Assembly: GCA_013298335.1 (NCBI GenBank)
Contig: JAAFHI010000061.1
Coordinates: forward strand, 1 to 9,828
Length of the DNA stretch: 9,828 nt
Reading direction: 5' to 3'
Source of the DNA: Actinomycetota bacterium
Lineage (GTDB): Bacteria > Acidobacteriota > Blastocatellia > Chloracidobacteriales > Chloracidobacteriaceae
In this document: piece by piece, positions 1-7,320 of the stretch
Position numbering within the stretch: position 1 is the first letter of the stretch
How the letters are laid out: each line of letters opens with the position of its first letter
Notes under the pieces: model-generated
Database searches by the model: none
Seen by the model: only the letters and a program-made list of their open reading frames with translations
What the model was told of the DNA's origin: nothing
Made by a program: the position numbers and the translations under genes

Positions 1-1
1 C

Positions 2-529
2 GAAGCCCTCATCGACCACTTCCGAAACGAGGATCAATCGTTTCCGAACATCTCCCATGACGCCCAGTGCAGCCGGTTCGAACATAAAGAATACTGGAAC
101 TGGGACAATCTCTCGGATGTGACCAGAGATGAATCCCGACTGATTCAACTCCCGCCGCTCTGCGAGTTTCTGTCATCCATCGCGGAAGCGGGCATTCCGA
201 TTCATCTGACCGTTGCCAATCCCTATGTTTCGCAGCGTCTTTCGGGATGCATCCACACCGTCAAACCGATGGAGACGTGGGCCAACATTCTCGATCCCGG
301 CTTCAATCTGCACGTCCGCGAGGATTTGCTGGCATCCGCCATCACCTTCCGTCGAACCCGCGACGTTGAAGTGGGGACCGGTGAAATCAACACCATTCAA
401 TTCTTCGGTGCGGACCGGGAAGACGGTCCCGCCTTTACCATTCTTCCGACGGAAGAGGCTTCTTCCGAGGAAACTCGACATTTTCGCGAACTACTCGACC
501 GCATTCCGGATGCGGCCAGCGCGCCCTAA
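2..529 (+). CDS. HemS/ChuS-like heme-utilisation protein, C-terminal part (5' end outside window)
   Basis: The reading frame is open from the window edge to a TAA at 527-529, giving 175 residues with no N-terminus, so a GTG at 119 is not the real start. Residues about 75-125 contain 'WANILDPGFNLHVRED' followed by an 'ASAITFRRT...INTIQFFGA' stretch. This matches the C-terminal repeat of the HemS/ChuS/HmuS family, whose usual form is 'W.NVLDP.FNLHLRED.IA..W.VRKP...G.VTSLELFD..G'. Family members are cytoplasmic proteins of about 340 residues that bind heme, and some degrade it to release iron. The 'VRKP' and terminal 'FFG.RKPG' motifs are altered here, so the copy is divergent and the heme-degrading activity is uncertain. 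The family's heme-ligand His lies in the N-terminal half, outside the window. Only 15 bases separate its stop from the dehydrogenase start, so the two are probably cotranscribed. Family assignment is by motif memory. Confidence 0.62.
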   Translation, partial: EALIDHFRNEDQSFPNISHDAQCSRFEHKEYWNWDNLSDVTRDESRLIQLPPLCEFLSSIAEAGIPIHLTVANPYVSQRLSGCIHTVKPMETWANILDPGFNLHVREDLLASAITFRRTRDVEVGTGEINTIQFFGADREDGPAFTILPTEEASSEETRHFRELLDRIPDAASAP

Positions 530-544
530 AGGAATTCACTCACA

Positions 545-1867
545 ATGGCTTGGACAGGTTTCGAAAAGGAATCACCGACGGTCGGCATCGTCGGCCTCGG
601 ATACGTTGGACTGCCGATGGCACTCCAGTTCGCCCGCGCCGGATGCTCGGTCATCGGCTTTGACATCGACGCGCGGAAAACCACTTCCATCAACGCAGGC
701 AAGTCCTACATCAAGACCATTCGCTCCGAAGCCATCGCGGAAAGCATCGCTTCGAAACGACTGACGGCCACCACCGATTTCGCCCGCGTCGCCGAAGTGG
801 ACGCGGTGCTCATCTGCGTTCCGACGCCGCTCACGGCCCACCGCGAACCCGACATCTCGTTCATCGTCAAAACCGGCGAGGCCATCGCGCCTTACCTGAA
901 GCCGGGGCAACTGGTCAGCCTCGAATCCACGACCTATCCCGGCACGACCGTTCAGGACCTGGTTCCGATTCTTGAAAAGCGGTCGGGACTCACGGCGGGC
1001 GGCGATTTTCACGTCGTTTTTTCGCCGGAACGTGAAGATCCGGGCAATCCCGACTTCGGCACCCGCGACATCCCGAAAGTCATCGGCGGACTAACGCCCT
1101 ACTGTCTGGAAGCCGGACTGAAACTCTACGGCTACGCCGTGAAATCGCTCGTCCCGGTTTCGTCGCCGGGCGTGGCCGAAGCGACCAAGCTCGTGGAAAA
1201 CATCTTCCGCAGCGTCAACATCGCGATGGTCAACGAACTCAAGATCGTCTTCGACGCGATGGGCATCGACATCTGGGAAGTGCTCGATGCGGCCAAGACC
1301 AAGCCGTTTGGGTTCATGAAATTCGAGCCGGGACCTGGACTTGGTGGTCACTGCATTCCGATCGACCCCTTCTATCTGACGTGGAAGGCGCGCGAATACG
1401 GCATCCAGACCAAGTTCATCGAACTCGCGGGCGAAGTGAATACGGCCATGCCGAAATACGTGGTCTCGCGGCTGATGGAATCGCTTTCGGATGCCGGGAA
1501 ACCACTCCGGGACGCCAAGGTGCTGCTACTCGGACTGGCCTACAAGAAAAACGTGGATGACGCGCGCGAATCGCCGAGCTTCGCCATCTGGGACCTGCTG
1601 CGCGCGCGCGGCGCGAACGTGACCTATCACGACCCGTTCATCCTTGCAGCTCCGGTCATGCGCGAACACCCCGAGTACGAAGGCATCGAATCGGTGGCGC
1701 TCACCGAGGCTACACTTCACGCCACCGACGCGGTCGTCATCTGCACGGCGCACGACGTCATCGACTTTGAATTCGTCGTGAAACACAGTGCCCTCGTCAT
1801 CGATACCCGCAATGCCTGCCTCGGCGTCCCGGACGACATCAAGCGGGGCAAAGTGGTCAAGGCGTAA
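545..1867 (+). CDS. UDP-N-acetylhexosamine 6-dehydrogenase (WbpA/TviB-type nucleotide-sugar dehydrogenase)
   Basis: This 440-residue protein has the usual length and three-part order of the UDP-glucose/GDP-mannose dehydrogenase superfamily. The N-terminal Rossmann motif is 'GLGYVG' (17-22). The central domain carries 'SPEREDPGN' (about 160-168) and 'EATKLVEN' with conserved K215 and N219. The catalytic-cysteine motif 'GPGLGGHCIPIDPFYLTWKA' places the thiol at C270. The C-terminal sugar-nucleotide-binding domain starts near 'GLAYKKNVDDARESPS' (330-345). These enzymes oxidise C6 of a UDP-sugar twice with NAD to a uronic acid. The 'IDPFYLTWKAREYG' wording and the 'SPEREDPGN' motif resemble WbpA/TviB (UDP-GlcNAc substrate) more than UDP-glucose dehydrogenase, but substrate is inferred. 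An AAGGA at 529-533, overlapping the upstream stop codon, supports the ATG start. The downstream epimerase of the WbpP/TviC type fits the same pathway. Confidence 0.93.
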   Translation: MAWTGFEKESPTVGIVGLGYVGLPMALQFARAGCSVIGFDIDARKTTSINAGKSYIKTIRSEAIAESIASKRLTATTDFARVAEVDAVLICVPTPLTAHREPDISFIVKTGEAIAPYLKPGQLVSLESTTYPGTTVQDLVPILEKRSGLTAGGDFHVVFSPEREDPGNPDFGTRDIPKVIGGLTPYCLEAGLKLYGYAVKSLVPVSSPGVAEATKLVENIFRSVNIAMVNELKIVFDAMGIDIWEVLDAAKTKPFGFMKFEPGPGLGGHCIPIDPFYLTWKAREYGIQTKFIELAGEVNTAMPKYVVSRLMESLSDAGKPLRDAKVLLLGLAYKKNVDDARESPSFAIWDLLRARGANVTYHDPFILAAPVMREHPEYEGIESVALTEATLHATDAVVICTAHDVIDFEFVVKHSALVIDTRNACLGVPDDIKRGKVVKA

Positions 1868-1869
1868 GC

Positions 1870-1987
1870 AGGGATCAGGGATCAGGGATCAGGGATCAGG
1901 GTCGCTTTTCTCGGAGGACCTGCAAGCCAAAAGTTCAAGTTGCTGTATTTTTCTTTCCTGGTCCCTGACCCCTGATTCCTGATCCCT
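1870..1987. repeat. Inverted pair of heptamer arrays (GGGATCA x4 / degenerate reverse-complement x4)
   Basis: Three bases after the dehydrogenase stop, four exact tandem copies of GGGATCA occupy 1871-1898. A reverse-complement array of four units lies at 1959-1986, and read on the minus strand these are GGGATCA, GGAATCA, GGGGTCA and GGGACCA. Only the outermost is perfect; each of the others has one transition. Including flanking bases, 1870-1901 can pair with 1956-1987 in RNA at 31 of 32 positions (28 Watson-Crick, 3 G-U, one A-C mismatch), leaving a loop of about 54 bases. No U-tract follows the right arm, so it is not a textbook intrinsic terminator. It could still act in transcription termination or mRNA 3'-end protection, or be a mobile or slippage-derived repeat. 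The structure is directly visible; the function is unknown. Confidence 0.9.
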
Positions 1988-2021
1988 ACTCTTTCATTCT
2001 TCCTCCGGAGACTCTTCCTTC

Positions 2022-5000
2022 ATGCCGCGATTTTCGAAAACGGTTCTGGCGCTCGGACTGGCAGTCGGGCTGCCCATTCACTTCTGGGGTACGCAGGGTG
2101 CCACCGCCGCGCCGGTCACACCGATCAAGGCCGTTCCATATCTGACGGAACCGAACCTCTCGCCGGACCGGCGGGAACTGGCCTTCGTTTCGGGCGGCGA
2201 TATCTGGACCGTTCCGGCAGGCGGAGGCACGGCGCACCTGGTGATCTCGCATCCGGCGACCGAAGGACGACCGATGTATTCGCCCGACGGCAAGCGGCTG
2301 GCCTTTATCTCGACGCGGACCGGCGGGGGCGACATCTACGTTTTGAACCTTGAAACGAATGACCTGACCCGCGTCACCCATGACGACGCCGCGGAGCAAC
2401 TCGACGGCTGGTCGCGCGATGGACGCTGGCTCTATTTCTCGTCCGCCAGCCGCGACATTTCGGGAATGAACGATATCTTGCGCGTTCACCCGGAAGGCGG
2501 TACTCCGATGGCCGTCTGCGCCGACCGCTACACCAACGAATTCGCCGCCGCGCCCGCGCCCGATGGGCAAACGCTCGCGTTCAACGCACGCGGCATTGCC
2601 GGCAGCCAGTGGTGGCGCAAGGGTCACAGCCACATCGACGAGAGCGAAATCTGGATTCGCAAGGAAGGCGCGAGCCCGAGCTATGCCGTGCTCGCGGGCG
2701 GCGGCGCGAAACGGGTCTGGCCGATGTGGAGCGCCGACGGGGCGCGGGTTTTCTACGTCTCGGACGAAAGCGGCGCACAGAACCTGTGGTCGCACCCGCT
2801 GAACGGCAAGGCCGCGCAACTGACGAAGTTCACCGATGGGCGCGTTCTCTGGCCGACGATTTCCAATGACGGAAAGCAGATCGTATTTGAACGCGATTTC
2901 AAAATCTGGTCGGTCAACGTGGAAAACGGACAGGCGGCGGAAGTCCCGATTACGTTGCGCGGAACGCCCGCCGGGCCGCTCGTCGAACGGATGAACGTCT
3001 CGACGCGGATGTCCGAACTGGCGCTTTCGCCCGACGGGAAGAAGCTGGCGGTCATTGCCTACGGCGAAGTGTTCGCGGCATCGGCCAAGGATGGCGGCGA
3101 GGCCACCCGCGTGACCACCAGCGCGGCTCCGGAATCCTTCGTCACCTGGTCGCCCGAGAGCAACCGGCTCGCCTACTGCTCCGAACGCGGCGGTTCAACC
3201 GCGATTTTTCTCTATGACTTCGCGACCGGAAGCGAAACCCGCCTGACCGACGGGGCAGGAAACGACGCACAGCCGCAGTTTTCGCCCGACGGCAAATCGC
3301 TGGCCTATCTTCGGGCCGGGCGGTCGATTGTCGTGATGGACCTCGTCGCCAGGCAGGAACGCGAAATCTGCAAGATTCAGGTGGATGTGCCGCCCATTCT
3401 GGGCAAACGCGCCCTCACCTGGTCGCCCGACAACAAGTGGATTGCCTTTTTCAGCGGAACGCCCGAAACCCGTTCCTACACCAATGTATTCGTCGTGCCC
3501 GCCGCGGGCGGCCCGGCCCGACCGGTGAGTTTTCTCGCCAATTCATACGCCGGAGCGGTGTCGTGGAGTCCCGACGGAGCCTTCATTTTGTTCGATTCGG
3601 CCCAGCGCACCGAAGGCGGCCAGCTTTCGCGTATCGACCTCAAACCGAGGACGCCGAAATTCCGCGAAGACCAGTTTCGCGATCTCTTCAAGCCCTCCGC
3701 CGGGAGCGCCGCCGCGCCGTCCGCCGATGCCAAACCCGAGAAAAAGGAAGGCGGCCCTTCGGTCGAAATCGTGTTCGACGACATCCGCCGCCGCCTGAGC
3801 CTGCTCACGCCCGGCGTGGATGTGGGCGCGGGGCAATCCATCAGCCCGGACGGCAAGACCGTTCTCATCAGCGGCAGCGCTGAAGGTCAGTTCAATCTCT
3901 ACACCTTCCCGCTCGATGAACTTGCCACCGAACAGACCGCCCGGCAACTGACGGCGACCGCCGGCATCAAGGCCGACGCGCAGTTTTCACCCGACGGCAA
4001 GGACGTGTACTACCTCGAAAACGGGCGCGTCTTCACGATCAGTCTCGACAAGCGCGAACCGCGCCCGATTGCCGTCACCATCGAGATAAACGTGACCTTC
4101 GCGGAATCGAAGATGGAACTGTTCGGACAGGTCTGGCGCTATCTGCGCGACCACTTCTACGACGAGAACTTCCACGGCGCGAACTGGAAGGCGGTTCATG
4201 ACACCTATGAACCGCTGGTCGCGGGCGCGCGCACCACCGACGAAGTGCGGCGGCTGCTGTCGCTCATGGTCGGGGAACTCAACGCCTCGCATCTCGGCGT
4301 GACCGGCCCGCCGAATCCCGCCGCCCCGGTCGCGCCGGTCGGTCGTCTCGGCCTGCGCTTTGACCGGGCCGAGCAGGAATCCACCGGCGCATTTCGAATT
4401 TCCGAGATCATTCCGCTCAGTCCGGTCGCCATTGCGGGCACGGTCGCCCCCGGCGACCTTCTAACCACGATTGACGGGGTGAAACTCGACGCCCGCGCGA
4501 ATCTCGACGAACTGCTCGAAGGCAGGGTCGGTCGCCGCGTCGAACTCGGTTTCACGGCCCAGGGCGGCGCAAATCCCCGGAAGATCATTGTGAAGCCGGT
4601 CTCGCTGGGCACGGAAAAGGGGCTTGTCTACCGTCAGTGGGTCGAGGCCAACCGGGCCTACGTCGCGAAGGTCAGCAATGGCCGGCTGGGTTACGTCCAC
4701 ATGCCCGACATGTCGTCAAACTCGCTCGCCCAGCTCTACGTCGATCTCGACACGGAGAATCAGGCGAAGGACGGCGTGGTGGTCGATATCCGCAACAACA
4801 ATGGTGGTTTCGTGAACGTTTACGCCATCGACGTCTTCGCGCGGCGCGGCTATCTGACCATGCGCGAGCGCAACGGCTGGCCCGTGCCCGCCCGGTCGAA
4901 CCTCGGACAGCGCGCCCTCGAACGTCCGACGATCCTCGTCACCAACCAGCATTCACTGTCGGACGCCGAGGATTTCACCGAGGGGTACCGAACGCTGAAA

Positions 5001-5249
5001 CTCGGCAAAGTGGTCGGCGAACCGACCGCCGGATGGATTATCTTCACCTGGAACACGACGCTGTTCGACGGGACGACCCTCCGGTTGCCGCGCCAACTGA
5101 TAACCGGCGCCGACGGACGCGACATGGAACTCAATCCCCGTCCGGTGGATGTACCCGTTTCACGCCCCATCGGCGAAAGCGCCACCGGACACGACAGTCA
5201 GCTCGATACGGCCGTCCGTGAACTGCTGACCCAACTTGGCGGAAAGTGA
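2022..5249 (+). CDS. Exported tricorn-like protease (beta-propellers, PDZ and S41-type catalytic domain)
   Basis: This 1075-residue protein starts with a Sec signal peptide: Arg/Lys near the N-terminus, hydrophobic core about 8-22, and likely cleavage after A29 in 'ATA-AP'. Residues about 38-680 carry at least a dozen TolB/WD40-like blades of the form 'WSPDGKxLAF' (for example near 47, 87, 131, 336, 421, 467, 516, 655). A Pro/Ala/Lys-rich linker lies at about 556-578. A helical C1 domain (about 690-765), a PDZ domain (about 770-860) and an S41-type domain with 'DIRNNNGGF' (922-930) follow. Tricorn catalytic positions appear conserved: S756-H757 in 'GELNASHLG', nucleophile S980 in 'SLSDAEDF', and E1036 in 'DMELNPRPVDVPV'. 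Tricorn-family enzymes degrade peptides, and the signal peptide here argues for a periplasmic or extracytoplasmic role. The ATG has GGAG at 2007-2010. Catalytic positions were assigned by eye, not alignment. Confidence 0.92.
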   Translation: MPRFSKTVLALGLAVGLPIHFWGTQGATAAPVTPIKAVPYLTEPNLSPDRRELAFVSGGDIWTVPAGGGTAHLVISHPATEGRPMYSPDGKRLAFISTRTGGGDIYVLNLETNDLTRVTHDDAAEQLDGWSRDGRWLYFSSASRDISGMNDILRVHPEGGTPMAVCADRYTNEFAAAPAPDGQTLAFNARGIAGSQWWRKGHSHIDESEIWIRKEGASPSYAVLAGGGAKRVWPMWSADGARVFYVSDESGAQNLWSHPLNGKAAQLTKFTDGRVLWPTISNDGKQIVFERDFKIWSVNVENGQAAEVPITLRGTPAGPLVERMNVSTRMSELALSPDGKKLAVIAYGEVFAASAKDGGEATRVTTSAAPESFVTWSPESNRLAYCSERGGSTAIFLYDFATGSETRLTDGAGNDAQPQFSPDGKSLAYLRAGRSIVVMDLVARQEREICKIQVDVPPILGKRALTWSPDNKWIAFFSGTPETRSYTNVFVVPAAGGPARPVSFLANSYAGAVSWSPDGAFILFDSAQRTEGGQLSRIDLKPRTPKFREDQFRDLFKPSAGSAAAPSADAKPEKKEGGPSVEIVFDDIRRRLSLLTPGVDVGAGQSISPDGKTVLISGSAEGQFNLYTFPLDELATEQTARQLTATAGIKADAQFSPDGKDVYYLENGRVFTISLDKREPRPIAVTIEINVTFAESKMELFGQVWRYLRDHFYDENFHGANWKAVHDTYEPLVAGARTTDEVRRLLSLMVGELNASHLGVTGPPNPAAPVAPVGRLGLRFDRAEQESTGAFRISEIIPLSPVAIAGTVAPGDLLTTIDGVKLDARANLDELLEGRVGRRVELGFTAQGGANPRKIIVKPVSLGTEKGLVYRQWVEANRAYVAKVSNGRLGYVHMPDMSSNSLAQLYVDLDTENQAKDGVVVDIRNNNGGFVNVYAIDVFARRGYLTMRERNGWPVPARSNLGQRALERPTILVTNQHSLSDAEDFTEGYRTLKLGKVVGEPTAGWIIFTWNTTLFDGTTLRLPRQLITGADGRDMELNPRPVDVPVSRPIGESATGHDSQLDTAVRELLTQLGGK

Positions 5250-5250
5250 G
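5241..5250 (+). promoter_or_regulatory. Ribosome binding site of the epimerase gene, inside the protease stop region
   Basis: GGAAAGTGAG spans the last codons and TGA stop of the protease gene and sits about 10 bases before ATG 5260. It decides the start of the epimerase in favour of ATG 5260 over the in-frame TTG at 5236. It also suggests translational coupling between the two genes. Confidence 0.5.
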
Positions 5251-5259
5251 CCTCTCAAC

Positions 5260-6204
5260 ATGTTTTGTCTGGTGACCGGAGCCGCCGGCTTCATCGGAAG
5301 CCACATCGCGGCGGAACTCCTTCGCCGCGGGCATCGGGTCCGCATCGTCGACAATTTCCTCACGGGATTTCGACGCAACATCGCCGTTCTCGAAATGCTT
5401 GGCCGCGATTTTGAAATCGTGGAGGGATCGCTTTCCGATCCATCCGTTGCGGAACGGGCGGTGGAAGGCATCGACATGGTGTTCCACATTGCCGCGCTGC
5501 CGAGCGTCCCGCGGTCGGTGCTCGACCCGATTCAGTCGCAGGCCTGCGGCGAAGTCGCCACGCTCGCGCTGCTGGTCGCCGCGGCGAAAGCCAACGTCCG
5601 GCGCGTCGTCTACGCTTCGTCGTCGAGCATCTACGGCGATACCCCGACACTTCCGAAAGTCGAGACCATGACGCCCAAACCGCTCAGTCCCTATGCCGCG
5701 ACGAAGCTGGCGGGCGAGGGATACATGTCGGCGTTCGCCTCGATTTCCGCGATGGACACCATCTGCCTGCGATATTTCAACGTCTTCGGCGAACGGCAGG
5801 ACCCGTCGAGCCAGTATTCCGGCGTCATCGCCCGATTTACCGACTGCATGCGCCGCGGCGAGCGCCCGGTCATCTTCGGCGATGGCGAAACGACGCGCGA
5901 CTTCACCTACATCGCCAACGTCGTGCATGCGAACATGCTCGCGATGGAGGCGCCGGGACGCTGGGTCGGTGAAATCTTCAACATTGCCTGCGGGGACCGG
6001 ATTTCCCTCAACGATCTCGCCGCCGCCGTCAACCGCGCCCTCGGAACCACGCTCGAACCGCGCTATGAATCGGCCCGCGTGGGTGATATCAAGCACTCTC
6101 AGGCCGATATTTCGAAAGCCGAACGACTCCTCGGATATCATCCGCTCGTCACCTTCGAGGATGGCATTCTCCGACTGGTCAATGCACCGGAGCATGTGCG
6201 GTAA
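5260..6204 (+). CDS. NAD-dependent sugar-nucleotide epimerase/dehydratase (extended SDR, WbpP/TviC/GalE-like)
   Basis: From ATG 5260 the protein has 314 residues, typical of extended short-chain dehydrogenases. It begins directly with the Rossmann strand and 'GAAGFIG' (7-13), which supports this start; a TTG at 5236 would add eight residues overlapping the protease. The active site shows a 'SSSSIYGD' serine segment (120-127) and the YxxxK pair Y145/K149 in 'SPYAATKLAGE'. 'RYFNVFGERQDPSSQYSGVI' (171-190) and 'GDGETTRDFTYI' (207-218) are the sugar-nucleotide signatures seen in UDP-GlcNAc 4-epimerases such as WbpP and TviC. The enzyme would interconvert UDP-GlcNAc(A) and UDP-GalNAc(A). Combined with the upstream 6-dehydrogenase this could yield a UDP-N-acetylhexosaminuronic acid for surface polysaccharide. 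GalE-type UDP-glucose 4-epimerase or a dehydratase remains possible. It lies 10 bases after the protease stop. Confidence 0.88.
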   Translation: MFCLVTGAAGFIGSHIAAELLRRGHRVRIVDNFLTGFRRNIAVLEMLGRDFEIVEGSLSDPSVAERAVEGIDMVFHIAALPSVPRSVLDPIQSQACGEVATLALLVAAAKANVRRVVYASSSSIYGDTPTLPKVETMTPKPLSPYAATKLAGEGYMSAFASISAMDTICLRYFNVFGERQDPSSQYSGVIARFTDCMRRGERPVIFGDGETTRDFTYIANVVHANMLAMEAPGRWVGEIFNIACGDRISLNDLAAAVNRALGTTLEPRYESARVGDIKHSQADISKAERLLGYHPLVTFEDGILRLVNAPEHVR

Positions 6205-6247
6205 CGGCCCCATGCGGTCGTCCATTTAACTTTGAACTGCAAAGCAC

Positions 6248-6276
6248 TTGACAGACATACCCTCCGAAGGTAGAGT
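6248..6276 (+). promoter_or_regulatory. Sigma70-type promoter, TTGACA-17-TAGAGT
   Basis: A perfect -35 hexamer TTGACA lies at 6248-6253, followed by a 17-base spacer and TAGAGT (4 of 6 matches to TATAAT) at 6271-6276. Transcription would be expected to begin near 6283-6284, at the in-frame GTG proposed as the start of the membrane protein gene. The site lies in the only gap between the epimerase and the next gene, so it probably starts a new transcription unit. It also argues against the in-frame TTG at 6248 being a start codon, because that TTG is the -35 box. Confidence 0.6.
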
Positions 6277-6283
6277 CCGCGCC

Positions 6284-6895
6284 GTGGGAACCTTGCATTC
6301 CTTTCAGCCAAATCCGGAACCGCCCGCGCTCCACGAGCGCGCGATGAACAATATCCAGTTCATTCGCGAAACGATGGAGCGGGCCACCCTCTTCACCGCC
6401 GTGCCCGGCTGGGGCGGCGTGGGAATGGGTGTGACGGCATTGATTGCCGCCGTCGTGGCGGCCAACCAGAAAGCGATGGCGTTCTGGCTCGCAACCTGGC
6501 TGATCGGCGCGACAGTTTCCATCGGAATCGGCGGATTTGCCCTGTGGCGCAAGGCGCGAACCCAGAACCATTCGGTGTTCAGCGGCGCCGGGCGGCGGTT
6601 TCTCTTCAGCTTCTCGCCGCCGATCGCGGTCGGCGCGCTGCTGACCATCGTTCTGTACCGGCACCGGGTCGGCGAACTGCTTCCCGGCATGTGGTTACTG
6701 CTCTACGGCACCGGCGTCATGGCCGGCGGAGCATTTTCGGTTCGGGCGGTCCCACTGATGGGCCTGCTCTTCACGGTCCTCGGCAGCGTGGCAATCTTTC
6801 TTCCGCTGTCGATGGGCAACTGGCTGATGGCAACCGGATTCGGCATCCTGCATATCGTATTCGGAATCGTCATCGCACGGAGGCATGGTGGCTAA
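6284..6895 (+). CDS. Six-helix integral membrane protein of unknown function, paired with a winged-helix regulator
   Basis: From GTG 6284 the protein has 203 residues. A soluble N-terminal part of about 40 residues contains 'ALHERAMNNIQFIRETMERA', an amphipathic segment. It is followed by about six hydrophobic segments (roughly 43-60, 65-87, 107-125, 133-151, 155-174, 178-198), with basic loops such as 'RRFLF' and 'YRHRVG'. I recognise no enzymatic or transporter motif. The start is uncertain. TTG 6248 coincides with a -35 box, and ATG 6344 has only a weak upstream purine stretch and would cut the 'ALHERA' region, which I recall as conserved in such proteins. GTG 6284 lies where the predicted transcript begins, implying little or no leader. 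The gene overlaps the following regulator gene by 11 bases, so the two products probably act together, for example with the regulator controlling the membrane component. Cytoplasmic-membrane location is inferred from hydropathy. Confidence 0.75.
   Translation: MGTLHSFQPNPEPPALHERAMNNIQFIRETMERATLFTAVPGWGGVGMGVTALIAAVVAANQKAMAFWLATWLIGATVSIGIGGFALWRKARTQNHSVFSGAGRRFLFSFSPPIAVGALLTIVLYRHRVGELLPGMWLLLYGTGVMAGGAFSVRAVPLMGLLFTVLGSVAIFLPLSMGNWLMATGFGILHIVFGIVIARRHGG
6879..6883 (+). promoter_or_regulatory. Unusually close GGAGG Shine-Dalgarno before the regulator gene
   Basis: GGAGG lies inside the end of the membrane-protein gene, one base before ATG 6885 and four bases before GTG 6888. Usual spacing is 5-9 bases, so the adjacent in-frame GTG 6888 (protein starting 'MAKNSLAK') may be the true start. 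Confidence 0.4.
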
Positions 6896-7286
6896 AAACT
6901 CCCTCGCCAAACAGCTCCCCGAAGATGCGGCAGCGCAGCCGCGCCCGCCGAAAGCCGTCGTTTCCGCCACCAAGGCGGTTGCGGAAGGCGTCGACAAACT
7001 CATCCATGAACCAATCCGGCTCGGTATTTTGTGCGCCCTCGCGGGTGTCGAACTGATGAGTTTCAACGAACTCAAGAAATTGCTCGACACGACCGACGGC
7101 AACCTGAGCGTTCATGCGCGCAAACTCGAGGACGCAGGCTATGTCGGCTGCGACAAGCGGTTCGAAGGCCGCATGCCGCGCACCGATTACCGCCTCACCG
7201 ATGAGGGCCGCACCGCGCTCGAAGCCTACGTCAACCATATGGATTCCCTGATCCGTCACGCCAACCGGGTCATGAAACAGAAGTAA
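6885..7286 (+). CDS. Winged-helix transcriptional regulator (PF13601/MarR-ArsR-like fold)
   Basis: This 133-residue protein has a low-complexity, probably disordered Ala/Pro-rich N-terminus (about 10-35) and then a compact winged-helix domain. '[14 protein letters not shown]' (41-54) forms the first helix. '[29 protein letters not shown]' spans the helix-turn-helix (59-87), with the recognition helix in '[15 protein letters not shown]'. The wing is the basic '[15 protein letters not shown]' segment (91-105). A final helix from '[11 protein letters not shown]' onward probably dimerises. The layout matches the winged-helix DNA-binding family often annotated PF13601, whose members are small dimeric repressors. 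No ligand-binding domain or metal-binding cysteine cluster is seen. It overlaps the membrane-protein gene by 11 bases and is presumably cotranscribed from the promoter at 6248-6276, so autoregulation is plausible but not shown. ATG 6885 and GTG 6888 are both possible starts. Confidence 0.87.
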   Translation: MVAKNSLAKQLPEDAAAQPRPPKAVVSATKAVAEGVDKLIHEPIRLGILCALAGVELMSFNELKKLLDTTDGNLSVHARKLEDAGYVGCDKRFEGRMPRTDYRLTDEGRTALEAYVNHMDSLIRHANRVMKQK

Positions 7287-7320
7287 CCCGTCCGAAAATT
7301 TTTTCAGGAGATACTTTACA

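Noticed and set aside
119..529. GTG at 119 as the start of the first gene
   Set aside because: The frame is open to the window edge, upstream codons read as plausible HemS-like linker sequence, and no Shine-Dalgarno precedes the GTG.
1871..1898. GGGATCA tandem copies as a CRISPR array or origin iterons
   Set aside because: Units are contiguous with no spacers, only 7 bp long, and there are no cas or replication-initiation genes nearby; the inverted partner array gives a better description.
1986..2819. Minus-strand open frame of 277 residues opposite the protease N-terminus
   Set aside because: It is antisense to recognisable beta-propeller blades and a signal peptide; its own translation shows only Arg/Ala/Pro-rich shadow composition.
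5131..6225. Long open frame of 364 residues on the minus strand opposite the epimerase
   Set aside because: It lies entirely against a well-supported epimerase and the end of the protease gene, is rich in Arg, Asp and Gly typical of antisense frames in GC-rich DNA, and shows no family motif.
7287..7320. A/T run (AAAATTTTTT) before uppS as an intrinsic terminator
   Set aside because: No GC-rich stem precedes the T-run, and the stretch sits right before the uppS ribosome binding site.
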